Source of the DNA: Geminicoccaceae bacterium
GTDB taxonomy: Bacteria; Pseudomonadota; Alphaproteobacteria; Geminicoccales; Geminicoccaceae
Length of the DNA: 64,000 nt
Direction of reading: 5' to 3'
Assembly (NCBI GenBank): GCA_020638465.1
Contig: JACKIM010000001.1
Location: 1,613,501 to 1,677,500, forward strand
This document shows, in pieces, positions 56,101 through 64,000 of this stretch. The notes beneath the pieces were generated by a model, which did no database searches, was not told where the DNA came from, and saw nothing but the letters and a program-made list of their open reading frames with translations. How positions within the stretch are numbered: the stretch's first letter is position 1; each line of letters opens with the position of its first letter. A program made the position numbers and the translations under genes.

Positions 56101-56810
56101 ACCATTTCCTGCGCATCGACGGCATCAGCGCCCGGGCGGTCCCCGATGCCCATGTCGTCCGCGACACCAGCCTGCGCCTGCTCGAAGGCGGCATCGGTGC
56201 CCTGCTCGGTGGCTCCCACGCCGGCAAGTCCCAGCTCCTGCGGCTCATCGTCGGGGCCGAGGCGGTCGTGCGAGGCCGTATCGCGCTGGGCAACAGCGAC
56301 CTTACCCTGTCCCCACCCGATGAGCGGCTCGCCCTCGGCATCTCCTGCGCCTGTCAGCATCCGCCCCTGTTTCCCGACCTGAGCGCCAGCGAGCATATCG
56401 CCCTGGGCATGGGAGGCCGGAAAATCGACACCGACCGTCGACATTACCTTTTGCAACGCCTTCCCGAACTTGAGGACATCTGGCCCCTGCGCATGGCCAC
56501 GCTCGCCCGCCGGGCACGGCGGGCGGTCGATCTGGCGCGGGCTATCGTCAACCGGCCGAAACTGGTCCTGATCGACGAACTCTCCCTCGATCTCGGTGTG
56601 GAACGGATGATCGAGATTGTCCGTGCCCTGCACCGCGATGGCTCGACCCTGCTCGTCGCCGAACGCTATCCCGATCCCCTGCTGTCCATCAGCGATCAGG
56701 TCTGGGTCATGAGCCACGGCCGCATCATCCTGCGCGGGCACCCCGTCGACGTCGCCCAGGACGACCGCCTCCAGGCCGCCTGCATCGGCGACCTGCCCCC
56801 GCCGATATAG
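56097..56810 (+). CDS. LivF-like ATPase domain with altered signature
   Basis: This 237-residue protein aligns with LivF. Walker A is GGSHAGKSQLL (intact GKS), and Walker B LVLIDELSLDLG keeps Asp and Glu. The ABC signature, expected as LSGGEQQ, reads TLARRARRAVDLARAI, and the switch region LLVAERYPDPLLSISDQ has no histidine. DERLALGISCACQHPPLFPD and GRIILRGHPVDV match LivF positions. It is probably the second half of the nucleotide-binding pair with the LivG-like protein. It overlaps that gene by four bases. Confidence 0.75.
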   Translation: MNHFLRIDGISARAVPDAHVVRDTSLRLLEGGIGALLGGSHAGKSQLLRLIVGAEAVVRGRIALGNSDLTLSPPDERLALGISCACQHPPLFPDLSASEHIALGMGGRKIDTDRRHYLLQRLPELEDIWPLRMATLARRARRAVDLARAIVNRPKLVLIDELSLDLGVERMIEIVRALHRDGSTLLVAERYPDPLLSISDQVWVMSHGRIILRGHPVDVAQDDRLQAACIGDLPPPI

Positions 56811-56858
56811 GAAGCCAACTCCACTATTGCTACTGTAGAATAACCCCGCACGAAGGCG

Positions 56859-57644
56859 TCAGGGGATGCCGGAGAGCGATTTTCCGAATACCGGGTGGGG
56901 TTTGCAGACCGGCAGCGGCCGCCTCGCCGGTACGGGCCGCACGGGCGGCGGCGGGAGGTCGGGGAAATCGCCGGGCGGAAGCGCGCGGATCAGGCGCAAC
57001 TCGTCCGGCGCGAAGATGGCAAACGCACCCGCCTGCGGGGTCGTCATCATCGCGTCGAGGATATGCTCGTGGAGACTTTTCAACAGGCGGGACCGTCCCC
57101 TTGCGCGGAGCCTTTCCTCCTCGCCACGGGATTTCCTCGTTCTTGCGGGTTTCGCCGCCCCGGGAGTGTCCTTCGTGAGCGACCATGGTACCGGGCAGAC
57201 ATCCGGCACGTCGATCCCTCTGGCCACCGACTTCAGCAGCGAGGTGATGACATTCCCCATTCCCCTGCGTCCGGCACGATCCAGCCATGCCCTTTCGGCA
57301 CCATCCGCCGATGCGACGGATTGCGCCAGGGAGTTGTCCTGCAACTGGCGGAACCAGTCGCGGGAGTGGAACAGCAGCAGACGGTGGAGGATCGCCCGGA
57401 GGCCATGACCACCATGTGGGGATAGTCCCGCCCGCATCGCCGACAGGACACCTGCCACATGCGGCAGATGTTCCAGCCCGTCAACCTCTGCCACATCGAG
57501 CCGGACCGTCGGCCCGGCCAGCACCCCCCGCCGCCCGGTCGCCACCAGCCAGCACACCTTCAAAAACCGAGGCGCGCCCCAGCGAAAGACCCGACCGGCA
57601 AGTTTGCGCGGCAATATGGGGGGTGTGGTGGGGGTGTGGGACAT
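56859..57644 (-). CDS. hypothetical protein with proline-rich end
   Basis: This is a predicted protein of 261 residues that I do not recognise. It has a basic N-terminal part (LPRKLAGRVFRWGAPRFLKV), a central helical region (LRAILHRLLLFHSRDWFRQL), a run of basic residues (RTRKSRGEEERLRARGRSR) and a proline-rich segment near the C-terminus (FPDLPPPPVRPVPARRPLP). No signal peptide or membrane helix is obvious. It converges with the Liv-like operon and is divergent from the RTX gene. The reading frame is long for chance, but support is moderate. Confidence 0.55.
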   Translation of the reverse strand: MSHTPTTPPILPRKLAGRVFRWGAPRFLKVCWLVATGRRGVLAGPTVRLDVAEVDGLEHLPHVAGVLSAMRAGLSPHGGHGLRAILHRLLLFHSRDWFRQLQDNSLAQSVASADGAERAWLDRAGRRGMGNVITSLLKSVARGIDVPDVCPVPWSLTKDTPGAAKPARTRKSRGEEERLRARGRSRLLKSLHEHILDAMMTTPQAGAFAIFAPDELRLIRALPPGDFPDLPPPPVRPVPARRPLPVCKPHPVFGKSLSGIP

Positions 57645-57926
57645 GGGGGGAGGTTATGATGCAAGGGCAGTGCGAGAGTCAAGGAATATTTTCATAACTG
57701 CTTTGGACCAAATGTCCCATTGTGAAATGTGCCATCATCAGTATCCTGATTTGATGACTATTGAATATCATATCGCTTGAAAGTAGAATAACAATAATCG
57801 AATTCGAACAAGATACAGAAGAAATATCGAAAAAATCATCGATATGTCAGATTGAGGTGGACCGGAAGTTTTTTGTTGGATATGTTGATAATTCAATTTT
57901 GCATGGCATGAATAGGGGTGAGAAGA

Positions 57927-59516
57927 ATGCGCAGTGATGGTGTTGTTATCGTTGGTACTGGCCAATCTTTGTATAATTATTATGTTCTTGGCACGACGGG
58001 AGATGATGTTGCCGTCAACGGTACGTTTAGTAGAGATATTATCTTTGGCGATCCGTATACGAACAGTAATTCGATCCTCGATTCAGCAGGTAATCTCGGC
58101 GATTTGTCCGAGGGCACAGGCGGTAATGACAGGATCAGCGGTGGAGCTTCTCAGGATAGCATCTACGGCGATGCCTATGCGTTGTCGGGCTCGGCCATGG
58201 GCGGCAACGACACGATCTATGGCCAGGATGGCGACGATTATATAAAAGGCGATGGCTTATACATGTCCGGCAATGCCGTTGGCGGACATGACACGATCTA
58301 TGGCGGGGCAGGCGACGACCGTATCGCCGGCGACTCGATGGAAATGACGGAAGACGCTGTCGGTGGCAACGACTGGCTTTACGGAGGCGTGTCGGGTGAT
58401 GACGTCTTGTATGGTGATGGCTCGCTTATGATGAATTTGAGGACCGCGGGTGGAGATGACACCATCAATGGCGGCTCGGGCAATGACCGGCTCTACGGCG
58501 ATGCGGGCCGCCTTCAAGATCATGCCACCGGTGGGAATGACCGACTTTTCGGAGGTTCGGGCAATGACCAGCTTTTCGGCGATGCGAGCCGCCTTAGAGA
58601 TCATGCCACCGGTGGGGATGACCGGCTTTTCGGAGGTTCGGGCAATGACCAGCTTTTCGGAGGTTCGGACATCCTTCAAGATCGTGCCACCGGTGGGGAT
58701 GACCGGCTCTTCGGAGATACGGGCAATGACGCTCTCCATGGCGATGCTGTAATATTGAAATGGCGTGCCGCAGGCGGTGACGACAGACTCCATGGCGGAG
58801 AAGGCGACGATGTGCTCCGCGGTGATGGCCAGTATATGAGGCACTATGCATCCGGCGGCCATGACATGCTGGATGGCGGGTCCGGCGACGACAGGCTGTT
58901 CGGCGATGCCGACACCATGTATGCCGAGAGCACCGGTGGGAACGATACGCTCACGGGCGGTGCCGGCCATGACAGCCTCTACGGTGCTGCCATGAAGATG
59001 TACGGCTCGACCGTGGACGGCGACGACACACTGGATGGCGGGTCCGGTGACGACAGCCTGTTCGGCGATGCCGACACCATGTACTCCCTTGCCGTGGGAG
59101 GGAATGACACGCTCGCTGGCGGCTCCGGCAACGACGTCCTTTATGGCGATGCGATGAGGCTGTACAGCTCGTCGACAGGCGGGGACGATGAACTCGACGG
59201 CGGGGACGGCGACGACGAGCTGTGGGGTGACGGGGAATTCGTCGCATCCGATGCCCGGGGCGGCGACGACCGACTCACCGGCGGCGGCGGTGCCGACAGG
59301 TTCTCCTTTGCCGGCGATTTCGGCATGGACACGATCACCGATTTCAGTTCGTCCGAAGGCGACGGGATCGTGCTCAAGGGGTTCGGCAGCGGCGATGTCT
59401 CCATCATGTTCCAGGGCAGCGACAGCATCGTCACGGCGGAGAACGAGTGGGGGCGGAGCGGCGAGGTCGTCGTTCAGGATGCCCATGTCGACATGGGAGA
59501 TTTCACGTTCACCTGA
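57927..59516 (+). CDS. large RTX repeat protein
   Basis: This is a 529-residue acidic protein. From residue 64 to 443 it consists of 14 copies of a repeat of about 27 residues. Each repeat has two good RTX nonapeptides (for example GGNDRLFGG and SGNDQLFGD) and a third, degenerate one (ASRLRDHAT). After the array a C-terminal segment (GGGGADRFSFAGDFGMDTIT, then DGIVLKGFGSGDVSI) resembles the end of type I secreted RTX proteins. No enzymatic domain is seen. The ATG at 57927 follows aggggtgag; a GTG at 57918 is also possible. The upstream 280 bp are AT-rich and presumably contain its promoter. Confidence 0.88.
   Translation: MRSDGVVIVGTGQSLYNYYVLGTTGDDVAVNGTFSRDIIFGDPYTNSNSILDSAGNLGDLSEGTGGNDRISGGASQDSIYGDAYALSGSAMGGNDTIYGQDGDDYIKGDGLYMSGNAVGGHDTIYGGAGDDRIAGDSMEMTEDAVGGNDWLYGGVSGDDVLYGDGSLMMNLRTAGGDDTINGGSGNDRLYGDAGRLQDHATGGNDRLFGGSGNDQLFGDASRLRDHATGGDDRLFGGSGNDQLFGGSDILQDRATGGDDRLFGDTGNDALHGDAVILKWRAAGGDDRLHGGEGDDVLRGDGQYMRHYASGGHDMLDGGSGDDRLFGDADTMYAESTGGNDTLTGGAGHDSLYGAAMKMYGSTVDGDDTLDGGSGDDSLFGDADTMYSLAVGGNDTLAGGSGNDVLYGDAMRLYSSSTGGDDELDGGDGDDELWGDGEFVASDARGGDDRLTGGGGADRFSFAGDFGMDTITDFSSSEGDGIVLKGFGSGDVSIMFQGSDSIVTAENEWGRSGEVVVQDAHVDMGDFTFT
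58116..59255 (+). repeat. 14 tandem repeats of 81 bp (one of 87 bp)
   Basis: The array of 1140 bp is 13 units of 81 bp plus one unit of 87 bp. Three units around 58520-58760 are almost identical in DNA sequence (accggtgg occurs at 58527, 58608 and 58689, exactly 81 bp apart), which indicates recent duplication. The other units are diverged. Confidence 0.85.
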
Positions 59517-59534
59517 CGCGTGAGTACCCGGGGG

Positions 59535-60458
59535 CTAGAGCGTGTTCCTTTCCACGAGTTCCCTGTAGAGCTGGCGGATTCGCGCGATGACGGGCCGGTC
59601 GCCGTTGCCGACCGGCTTGCCGTCGATGGAGGCGACGGGTGTCTGGGCGCCGAAGGTGCCGGTGAGGAAGGCCTCGCTGGCGCCATAAGCCTCGAACAGG
59701 GTGTAGTTCTTCTCGAACACGGGAATGCCGTTGTCCCGGCAGACGTCGATGACCTTCTGCCGGGTGACGCCGTTCATGCAGTAGTCGCCGGTGGAGGTCC
59801 ACACCTCGCCCCGGCGGACGATGAAGAAATTGCAGGCGTTGGTCGTGTTGACGAAGCCGTGCGGGTCGAGCATCAGCGCCTCGTCCGCACCGGCCTGTTC
59901 GGCCTGCAGGCAGGCGATGACGCAGTTGAGCTTCGAATGGCTGTTGAGCTTGGCGTCCTGCGACATCGGCAGGCCGCGGACCTGCGGAACGGTGGCAAGG
60001 CGGATGCCCTTCGACTGGAGACTGTCCACAGGTTTCGAATGTTCCATGATGATGACCACGGTCGGGCCGGAACGGCTCAGCGCCGGGTGCTGGAACGGCT
60101 TGTCCTTGATGCCGCGGGTGACCATCAGCCGGCAGTGGACGTCGTGGGTCATGCCGTTGGCGGCGGCCGTGCGGTCGAGCGCGTCGCGGATTTCCGCGCG
60201 GGTCATGCCGATGTCGAGCGAGACGGCCTTGCAGGAGTCGAACAGGCGATCCATGTGCTCGTCGAGGAACGCCCACCTGCCATTGTAGAGGCGCATGCCC
60301 TCCCACATGCCGTCGCCGAGCAGGAAGCCCGCATCATAGACCGAGACGCGGGCCTCGTCGCGGTGGACGATCTCGCCGTTGACGTAGATCCTTATGTCCC
60401 GGTTGCGGGCATCCCCGGCGGCATCGTGGGTGGTGTGGCTGTGCGCGGCGGCGGTCAT
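59535..60458 (-). CDS. class IV aminotransferase
   Basis: This 307-residue PLP enzyme is of the D-alanine and branched-chain aminotransferase fold. The opening IRIYVNGEIVHRDEARVSVY, DAGFLLGDGMWEG, the PLP-lysine region NSHSKLNCVIACLQAEQAGA, GFVNTTNACNFFIV and CMNGVTRQKVIDVC are typical. It may be a D-amino-acid or branched-chain aminotransferase or an aminodeoxychorismate lyase. The ATG at 60458 follows aggaaag. It lies 44 bp after the TAXI binding-protein gene and is probably in one operon with it. Confidence 0.87.
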   Translation of the reverse strand: MTAAAHSHTTHDAAGDARNRDIRIYVNGEIVHRDEARVSVYDAGFLLGDGMWEGMRLYNGRWAFLDEHMDRLFDSCKAVSLDIGMTRAEIRDALDRTAAANGMTHDVHCRLMVTRGIKDKPFQHPALSRSGPTVVIIMEHSKPVDSLQSKGIRLATVPQVRGLPMSQDAKLNSHSKLNCVIACLQAEQAGADEALMLDPHGFVNTTNACNFFIVRRGEVWTSTGDYCMNGVTRQKVIDVCRDNGIPVFEKNYTLFEAYGASEAFLTGTFGAQTPVASIDGKPVGNGDRPVIARIRQLYRELVERNTL

Positions 60459-60502
60459 GGTCTTTCCTGTCGGGCTGGTGAAGGGCGGCCGGAGGTGCTG
60501 CG

Positions 60503-61477
60503 TCACATCCAGCCGCGTTCCCTGTAGTAGCGGATGGCGCCCTCATGCAGCGGCGCGATGATGCCGTTGGAGATCATGTCCTTCTCGTTCAGGTGGGCGA
60601 AGGCCGGGTGCAGCTTCCTGAAGCGGTCGAAATTGTCGAAGATCGCCTTGACGACCTGATAGACCGCCTCGTCGCCGGTGTCGGTCGAGGTGACGAGCGT
60701 CGCCAGCGGCCCGTAGGAATGGATGGTGTCGGGCTGGCCCCGGTACATGCCGGCGGGGATGGTGGCTCGCGAATAGTAGACCGTGTCGTCGACCAGCCTG
60801 TCGATTTCGGGGCCGTCGACCTGGAGGAAGACCGTGTCGCAGGCGACGGTCGCCTCCTGGATGTTGCCCACCGGATGACCCGCGGAAAAGATCATCGCCT
60901 CGATCTTGTTGTCGCACAGGGCCTGCGACTGTTCGGTCGACTTGAGTTCGGCGGCGAAGGCCAGATCGCCGACCTCGATGCCGAGCGTGTCGAGCAGGAC
61001 CTCGGCGGTGGCGCGCGAGCCGGAGCCGGGATTGCCGATATTGACCTTGTGGCCCGGCAGGTCCCCGAGGACTTCGATACCGCTGTCGGCGCGCGCGACC
61101 ACGGTGACCACATCGGGATGGGCGGAGAGGACGGAGCGCAGTTTTTCGTTGGGGCCGGCGTCGGCGAAGGTGCTCGTGCCGTTATAGGCGTGATACTGCC
61201 AGTCGGACTGGACCACGCCGAAGTTCATGTCGCCGGCGCGGATGGCGTTGAGATTGGCGATCGAACCGCCGGTTGCGGGAGCCGTGCAGCGGATGCCGTG
61301 TTCGTCGGTATGCCGGTTGACCAGCTGGCACACCGACTGCCCGACGACGTAGTAGACGCCCGTCTGCCCCGCCGTGCCGATGGTGATGAATTCCTCGCCC
61401 TGCACCGGTGCGGCAAGGGCCGCCCATCCCAGCAGTCCCAGCCCGGCAATGACCGATGCCCTTCTCGTGAACTCCAT
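60503..61477 (-). CDS. TAXI family TRAP transporter solute-binding protein
   Basis: This 324-residue periplasmic protein has a signal peptide (RRASVIAGLGLLGWAALAAP). Its mature part begins EEFITIGTAGQTGVYYVVGQ, the TAXI hallmark. SIANLNAIRAGDMNFGVVQSD and GHKVNIGNPGSGSRATAEV follow. It captures a small acid such as glutamate or a C4-type acid for a TRAP transporter. No TRAP membrane subunits are in the window, so they must be elsewhere. Confidence 0.9.
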   Translation of the reverse strand: MEFTRRASVIAGLGLLGWAALAAPVQGEEFITIGTAGQTGVYYVVGQSVCQLVNRHTDEHGIRCTAPATGGSIANLNAIRAGDMNFGVVQSDWQYHAYNGTSTFADAGPNEKLRSVLSAHPDVVTVVARADSGIEVLGDLPGHKVNIGNPGSGSRATAEVLLDTLGIEVGDLAFAAELKSTEQSQALCDNKIEAMIFSAGHPVGNIQEATVACDTVFLQVDGPEIDRLVDDTVYYSRATIPAGMYRGQPDTIHSYGPLATLVTSTDTGDEAVYQVVKAIFDNFDRFRKLHPAFAHLNEKDMISNGIIAPLHEGAIRYYRERGWM

Positions 61478-61603
61478 CGCGCGATTCTCCTTTCGGTCGG
61501 TATCCGATACCGTTGTCATCGTTGTGCGCCGGACCTGCGGCTCTCGTTTCGGGGTACCAGCACGAGCGGACCTTGTCGACGCCCTGCTCCCGCCGATGTC
61601 CCG

Positions 61604-62731
61604 TCAATGCGGCGGTGGCGGGGGAGTGCGGGTCCCGGAAGGCGGAGGGGGTGGCCGGGCGGCGTGGGCGAAGCTCGCTTCGGGTGTCGGGGCGCGCATC
61701 CACCGCAACGCGATCACGAGAACCACGGCAGTGCCCAGCAGGACCAGGCTGAGCATCGGCCGGAAGGCGAGCCAGCCCAGCGCGATGGTGACGAGGGCGA
61801 TGGCCAGCGCCAGCACGAAGGCGATGGGCCCGAGCAGGTTGGCGGCGAGGGCGCCGATGACCGGCACCGTGCGGGCTAGCCGGCGGATGATGATCATCAT
61901 GCCCGCGAAGATGGCAAGGGCGAGGGCTCCGCGCAGGCCCCAGGTGAGCTTGCGGTTGGCGCTGTACTCCTCGTCGATGAGCTGCCCGGCGTCGATCGCG
62001 CCGGCACGCATGACCGTGAGGCCCGATCCGTTGCTGGCGGTCCAGGGGACGATGCTGCCGCCCTCGGCCCGGCCCAGCACGGTCACCGTGTCGGCCATGG
62101 CGGCGACAAGGCTTGCGCGGATGTCACCGACCTGCGGTTCGCCGGGCGTGCCCGACTGCAGGAAACCGCGATGCGGCCTCAGTTCGAGTCCCGCGACGTC
62201 GCGCGGCTCGTCCGGCGTCTTCGACCGGTCGGCCTCCATGAAGGCGAGTACCGGCGGGGAGACGTCATAGCGTCCGACCTCGACAGCTTCCGGGAAGAAG
62301 CTGGCGCTGGCGACGGGCATGGCCTGCGGGTTGGCGTGGCCCTGCCGCCGGATGAAACCGTCGGAGGAGATGAGGTCCTGTGACCAGACCTTCTCGTAGG
62401 TTGTCTGTCGTTCCTCGCCGCTGCCTTCGGAATGTTCCTGCCACTGATACATCTCGATCCGGCGGTCGAGGCGCAGGGCCTCCGTCTCGACCGCGAACTG
62501 GGGGTCTTTGGCGAGGCCGGTGATCCTGGGAGCGCCGACCAGGTGAACCAGCCGGCCGGCGGCGGCCGGATTGACGGCACCGGACTGGATCGAGATGACG
62601 CTGTCCTCGGCCTCGCTCAGGGCATCGATCCGCCCGGCGGAGCGCATCTCGTTGTAGAACAGTCCGCCGACGCTGCCCGCGATGAGCATGAGGCCCAGGA
62701 CGAAGGCCGAAACGCGCTTTCTTCTTGCCAT
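61604..62731 (-). CDS. TMEM43 family membrane protein
   Basis: This 375-residue protein has one helix at the N-terminus (SAFVLGLMLIAGSVGGLFYN), a large soluble domain (about 30-255) with GRLVHLVGAPRI and DRRIEMYQWQEHSEG, and three or four helices near the C-terminus. EMYQWQE and the later NPQAMPVASASFFPEAVEVG are typical of bacterial TMEM43-like proteins. The role is unknown. A proline-rich tail (RPPPPPSGTRTPPPPPH) is unusual. The start at 62731 was chosen because a basic MARRKRV precedes the first helix. Confidence 0.8.
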   Translation of the reverse strand: MARRKRVSAFVLGLMLIAGSVGGLFYNEMRSAGRIDALSEAEDSVISIQSGAVNPAAAGRLVHLVGAPRITGLAKDPQFAVETEALRLDRRIEMYQWQEHSEGSGEERQTTYEKVWSQDLISSDGFIRRQGHANPQAMPVASASFFPEAVEVGRYDVSPPVLAFMEADRSKTPDEPRDVAGLELRPHRGFLQSGTPGEPQVGDIRASLVAAMADTVTVLGRAEGGSIVPWTASNGSGLTVMRAGAIDAGQLIDEEYSANRKLTWGLRGALALAIFAGMMIIIRRLARTVPVIGALAANLLGPIAFVLALAIALVTIALGWLAFRPMLSLVLLGTAVVLVIALRWMRAPTPEASFAHAARPPPPPSGTRTPPPPPH

Positions 62732-62899
62732 GATCCCATCCGCGTGAAAGCCGCCGGGCCAGGCTGTGGTCCGCCTGCCCATGGCGTCGGATGTGCCACA
62801 CCTGACCGCCAAGTGGAACCGCCCATCAGTTGAAGGTTCATGCAGTTCTGCCGACCTGTGGTATATGCCGGCAAATCTGGCGGACATTCGCGAGGAAGC

Positions 62900-63625
62900 A
62901 TGAAACTCACGCTTTTTACACTCGAACGATCGGCTCCGGACATCCGTCCGGCGGCAGTCGAACGGCAATGGATGGACGACAGCCCGCAGGGGTTCGCCTA
63001 TCGCTGCCTTCCGTTGAACATCGCCAATGCATGCGGTTGGGAGATCGGCTGTGCCGCGACCTTCGAGGCGGTCTGGGATGGTGGAAACGACAAGGATTCC
63101 ATCCGTATAACATCGGATGCACCATCCGGCGATCTGCCGCTCAGCCATTTCGGCAGCGGTGTCCTGACGTTCCATGTCAATGCGCTTTTCCGGACCGAGC
63201 CCGGGGTCAATCTGTGGGTCAGCGGTCCGGTCAATCGCCCCAAGGATGCGATCCAGCCATTGACAGGTATCGTTGAGACCGATTGGGCGCCCTATACCTT
63301 CACCATGAACTGGAAGTTCACGAGGGCGGGGCAGCGGGTGCGTTTCGAAAAGGGCGAGCCGTTCTGCTTCTTCTTCCCGATGCTTCCCGACCTGGTGGAG
63401 GCGAGCGAGCCCGAGTTGCGCGACATCACTACGGAGCCCGAAGTCAACGAACTCTACAAGGCATGGTCATCGGGGCGCGCCAATTTCAACAAGGAACTGA
63501 TGGTCGAAGGCTCAAGGGCGCGGCATGACAAGTGGCAGAAAACCTATTTCAAGGGCAGCAATCCGGATGGCAGCACACCGGAGATCAAGCATCGCACCAA
63601 GGTGCGGCTGAAGCCTTTCCTTTAG
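62900..63625 (+). CDS. DUF6065-like hypothetical protein
   Basis: This 241-residue cytoplasmic protein has the features of the DUF6065 family as I recall it: LPLNIANACGWEIGCAATFE near residue 40, GSGVLTFHVNALFRTEPGVN, WVSGPVNRPKDAIQPLTGIV and EKGEPFCFFFPMLP. The C-terminus is charged. The family's function is not known to me. The ATG at 62900 follows gaggaag. It is divergent from the TMEM43-like gene. Confidence 0.65.
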   Translation: MKLTLFTLERSAPDIRPAAVERQWMDDSPQGFAYRCLPLNIANACGWEIGCAATFEAVWDGGNDKDSIRITSDAPSGDLPLSHFGSGVLTFHVNALFRTEPGVNLWVSGPVNRPKDAIQPLTGIVETDWAPYTFTMNWKFTRAGQRVRFEKGEPFCFFFPMLPDLVEASEPELRDITTEPEVNELYKAWSSGRANFNKELMVEGSRARHDKWQKTYFKGSNPDGSTPEIKHRTKVRLKPFL

Positions 63626-63641
63626 GGGAGACGGATGCCAC

Positions 63642-64000
63642 ATGGCGAATGCCGCCACATTGGCGACGCAGGCGGGACTTGAGGCGGCCATCGCCGAACT
63701 TGCCCGGCAGGACGGGGATCTGGCCCGTGAGGTGCGACGCATCGGCATGCCGGCACCGCGGATCCGTCCGCCGGGTTTCGCCACGCTCCTGCAGATCATC
63801 ATCGCCCAGCAGGTATCGACCAGGGCGGCTGCGACCCTGTGGCAACGTCTCGAACAGGCGACGGCGGGCCATGTCGATGCGATGTCCATACTGGCAGGTG
63901 GAGAATCGCTACTGCGCGGCATCGGCATGAGCGGGCGCAAGGCCGGTTACGCGCTGGCGCTTGCCGAGTCCGTGAGTTCGGCCCGGTTCGATGTCGATGG
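63642..64000 (+). CDS. DNA-3-methyladenine glycosylase, AlkA-like (partial, runs off the window)
   Basis: This ORF starts at the ATG at 63642, 16 bp after the previous gene, and has no stop before the window edge (about 120 residues visible). The segment FATLLQIIIAQQVSTRAAAT and GGESLLRGIGMSGRKAGYAL correspond to the first helices and helix-hairpin-helix lead of the AlkA/HhH-GPD glycosylases, which remove alkylated bases from DNA. The catalytic Asp lies beyond the window, so activity cannot be checked. Confidence 0.8.
   Translation, partial: MANAATLATQAGLEAAIAELARQDGDLAREVRRIGMPAPRIRPPGFATLLQIIIAQQVSTRAAATLWQRLEQATAGHVDAMSILAGGESLLRGIGMSGRKAGYALALAESVSSARFDVD

Noticed and set aside
58480..58770. 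Regular near-identical repeats that could suggest a CRISPR array
   Set aside because: The repeats are contiguous 81-bp units without unique spacers and lie in frame within an RTX protein.

Overview
The window looks like a piece of a GC-rich alphaproteobacterial chromosome. The evidence is a CtrA-type response regulator, aerobic cobaltochelatase cobS-cobT, an NADP isocitrate dehydrogenase of the eukaryote-like type, a compact L28 gene, a TadG-like protein, and many catabolic operons built on ABC or TRAP-TAXI solute-binding proteins. No rRNA, tRNA or CRISPR array was seen.

Layout. 1-2.4 kb: remnants of toxin-antitoxin genes (two antidote-like ORFs and a YafQ-type toxin broken by a 19-bp tandem duplication) beside a complete IS630-family insertion. 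2.5-13 kb: mixed housekeeping and catabolic genes (secreted metallophosphoesterase, CurA-type oxidoreductase, methyltransferase, CDF cation exporter, oligopeptidase B, SDR, TauE/SafE permease, TadG-like vWA protein, aldo/keto reductase). 13.1-20.8 kb: an XRE-type regulator divergent from a catabolic operon with a TauABC-like transporter flanked by two FAD amine oxidases, one fused to a GcvT domain. 21-22 kb: a LpxL-family acyltransferase with an altered motif. 22.2-28.2 kb: a tight operon resembling allG-allF-allK-allH plus an oxamate hydrolase of the gamma-glutamyltransferase family, predicted to turn oxalurate into oxalate, ammonia and ATP. 28.2-29.5 kb: a CtrA paralogue behind four CtrA-like boxes. 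30-38 kb: a TonB receptor, YfiR and hybrid histidine kinase operon divergent from a REC-GGDEF-EAL protein. 38-39 kb: an RTX protein. 39.4-43.7 kb: icd, cobS, cobT. 43.8-51.4 kb: a sugar-type ABC operon with two dehydrogenases, then a hydrolase. 51.5-53.5 kb: a secreted protein, rpmB, and a phytase-like lipoprotein. 53.8-56.8 kb: a four-gene operon that aligns with livH-livM-livG-livF but whose ATPases have lost key motifs. 57-59.5 kb: an unknown protein and a large RTX protein made of 14 repeats of about 27 residues. 59.5-64 kb: a class IV aminotransferase with a TAXI binding protein, a TMEM43-like membrane protein, a DUF6065-like protein and the start of an AlkA-type glycosylase.

The most unusual parts are the degenerate Liv-like operon, the compact oxalurate-to-oxalate operon, the CtrA paralogue with its own box array, the TauABC operon with two amine oxidases, and the TonB-YfiR-kinase and cyclic-di-GMP module. 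All functions come from reading motifs and gene order; no database search was run.
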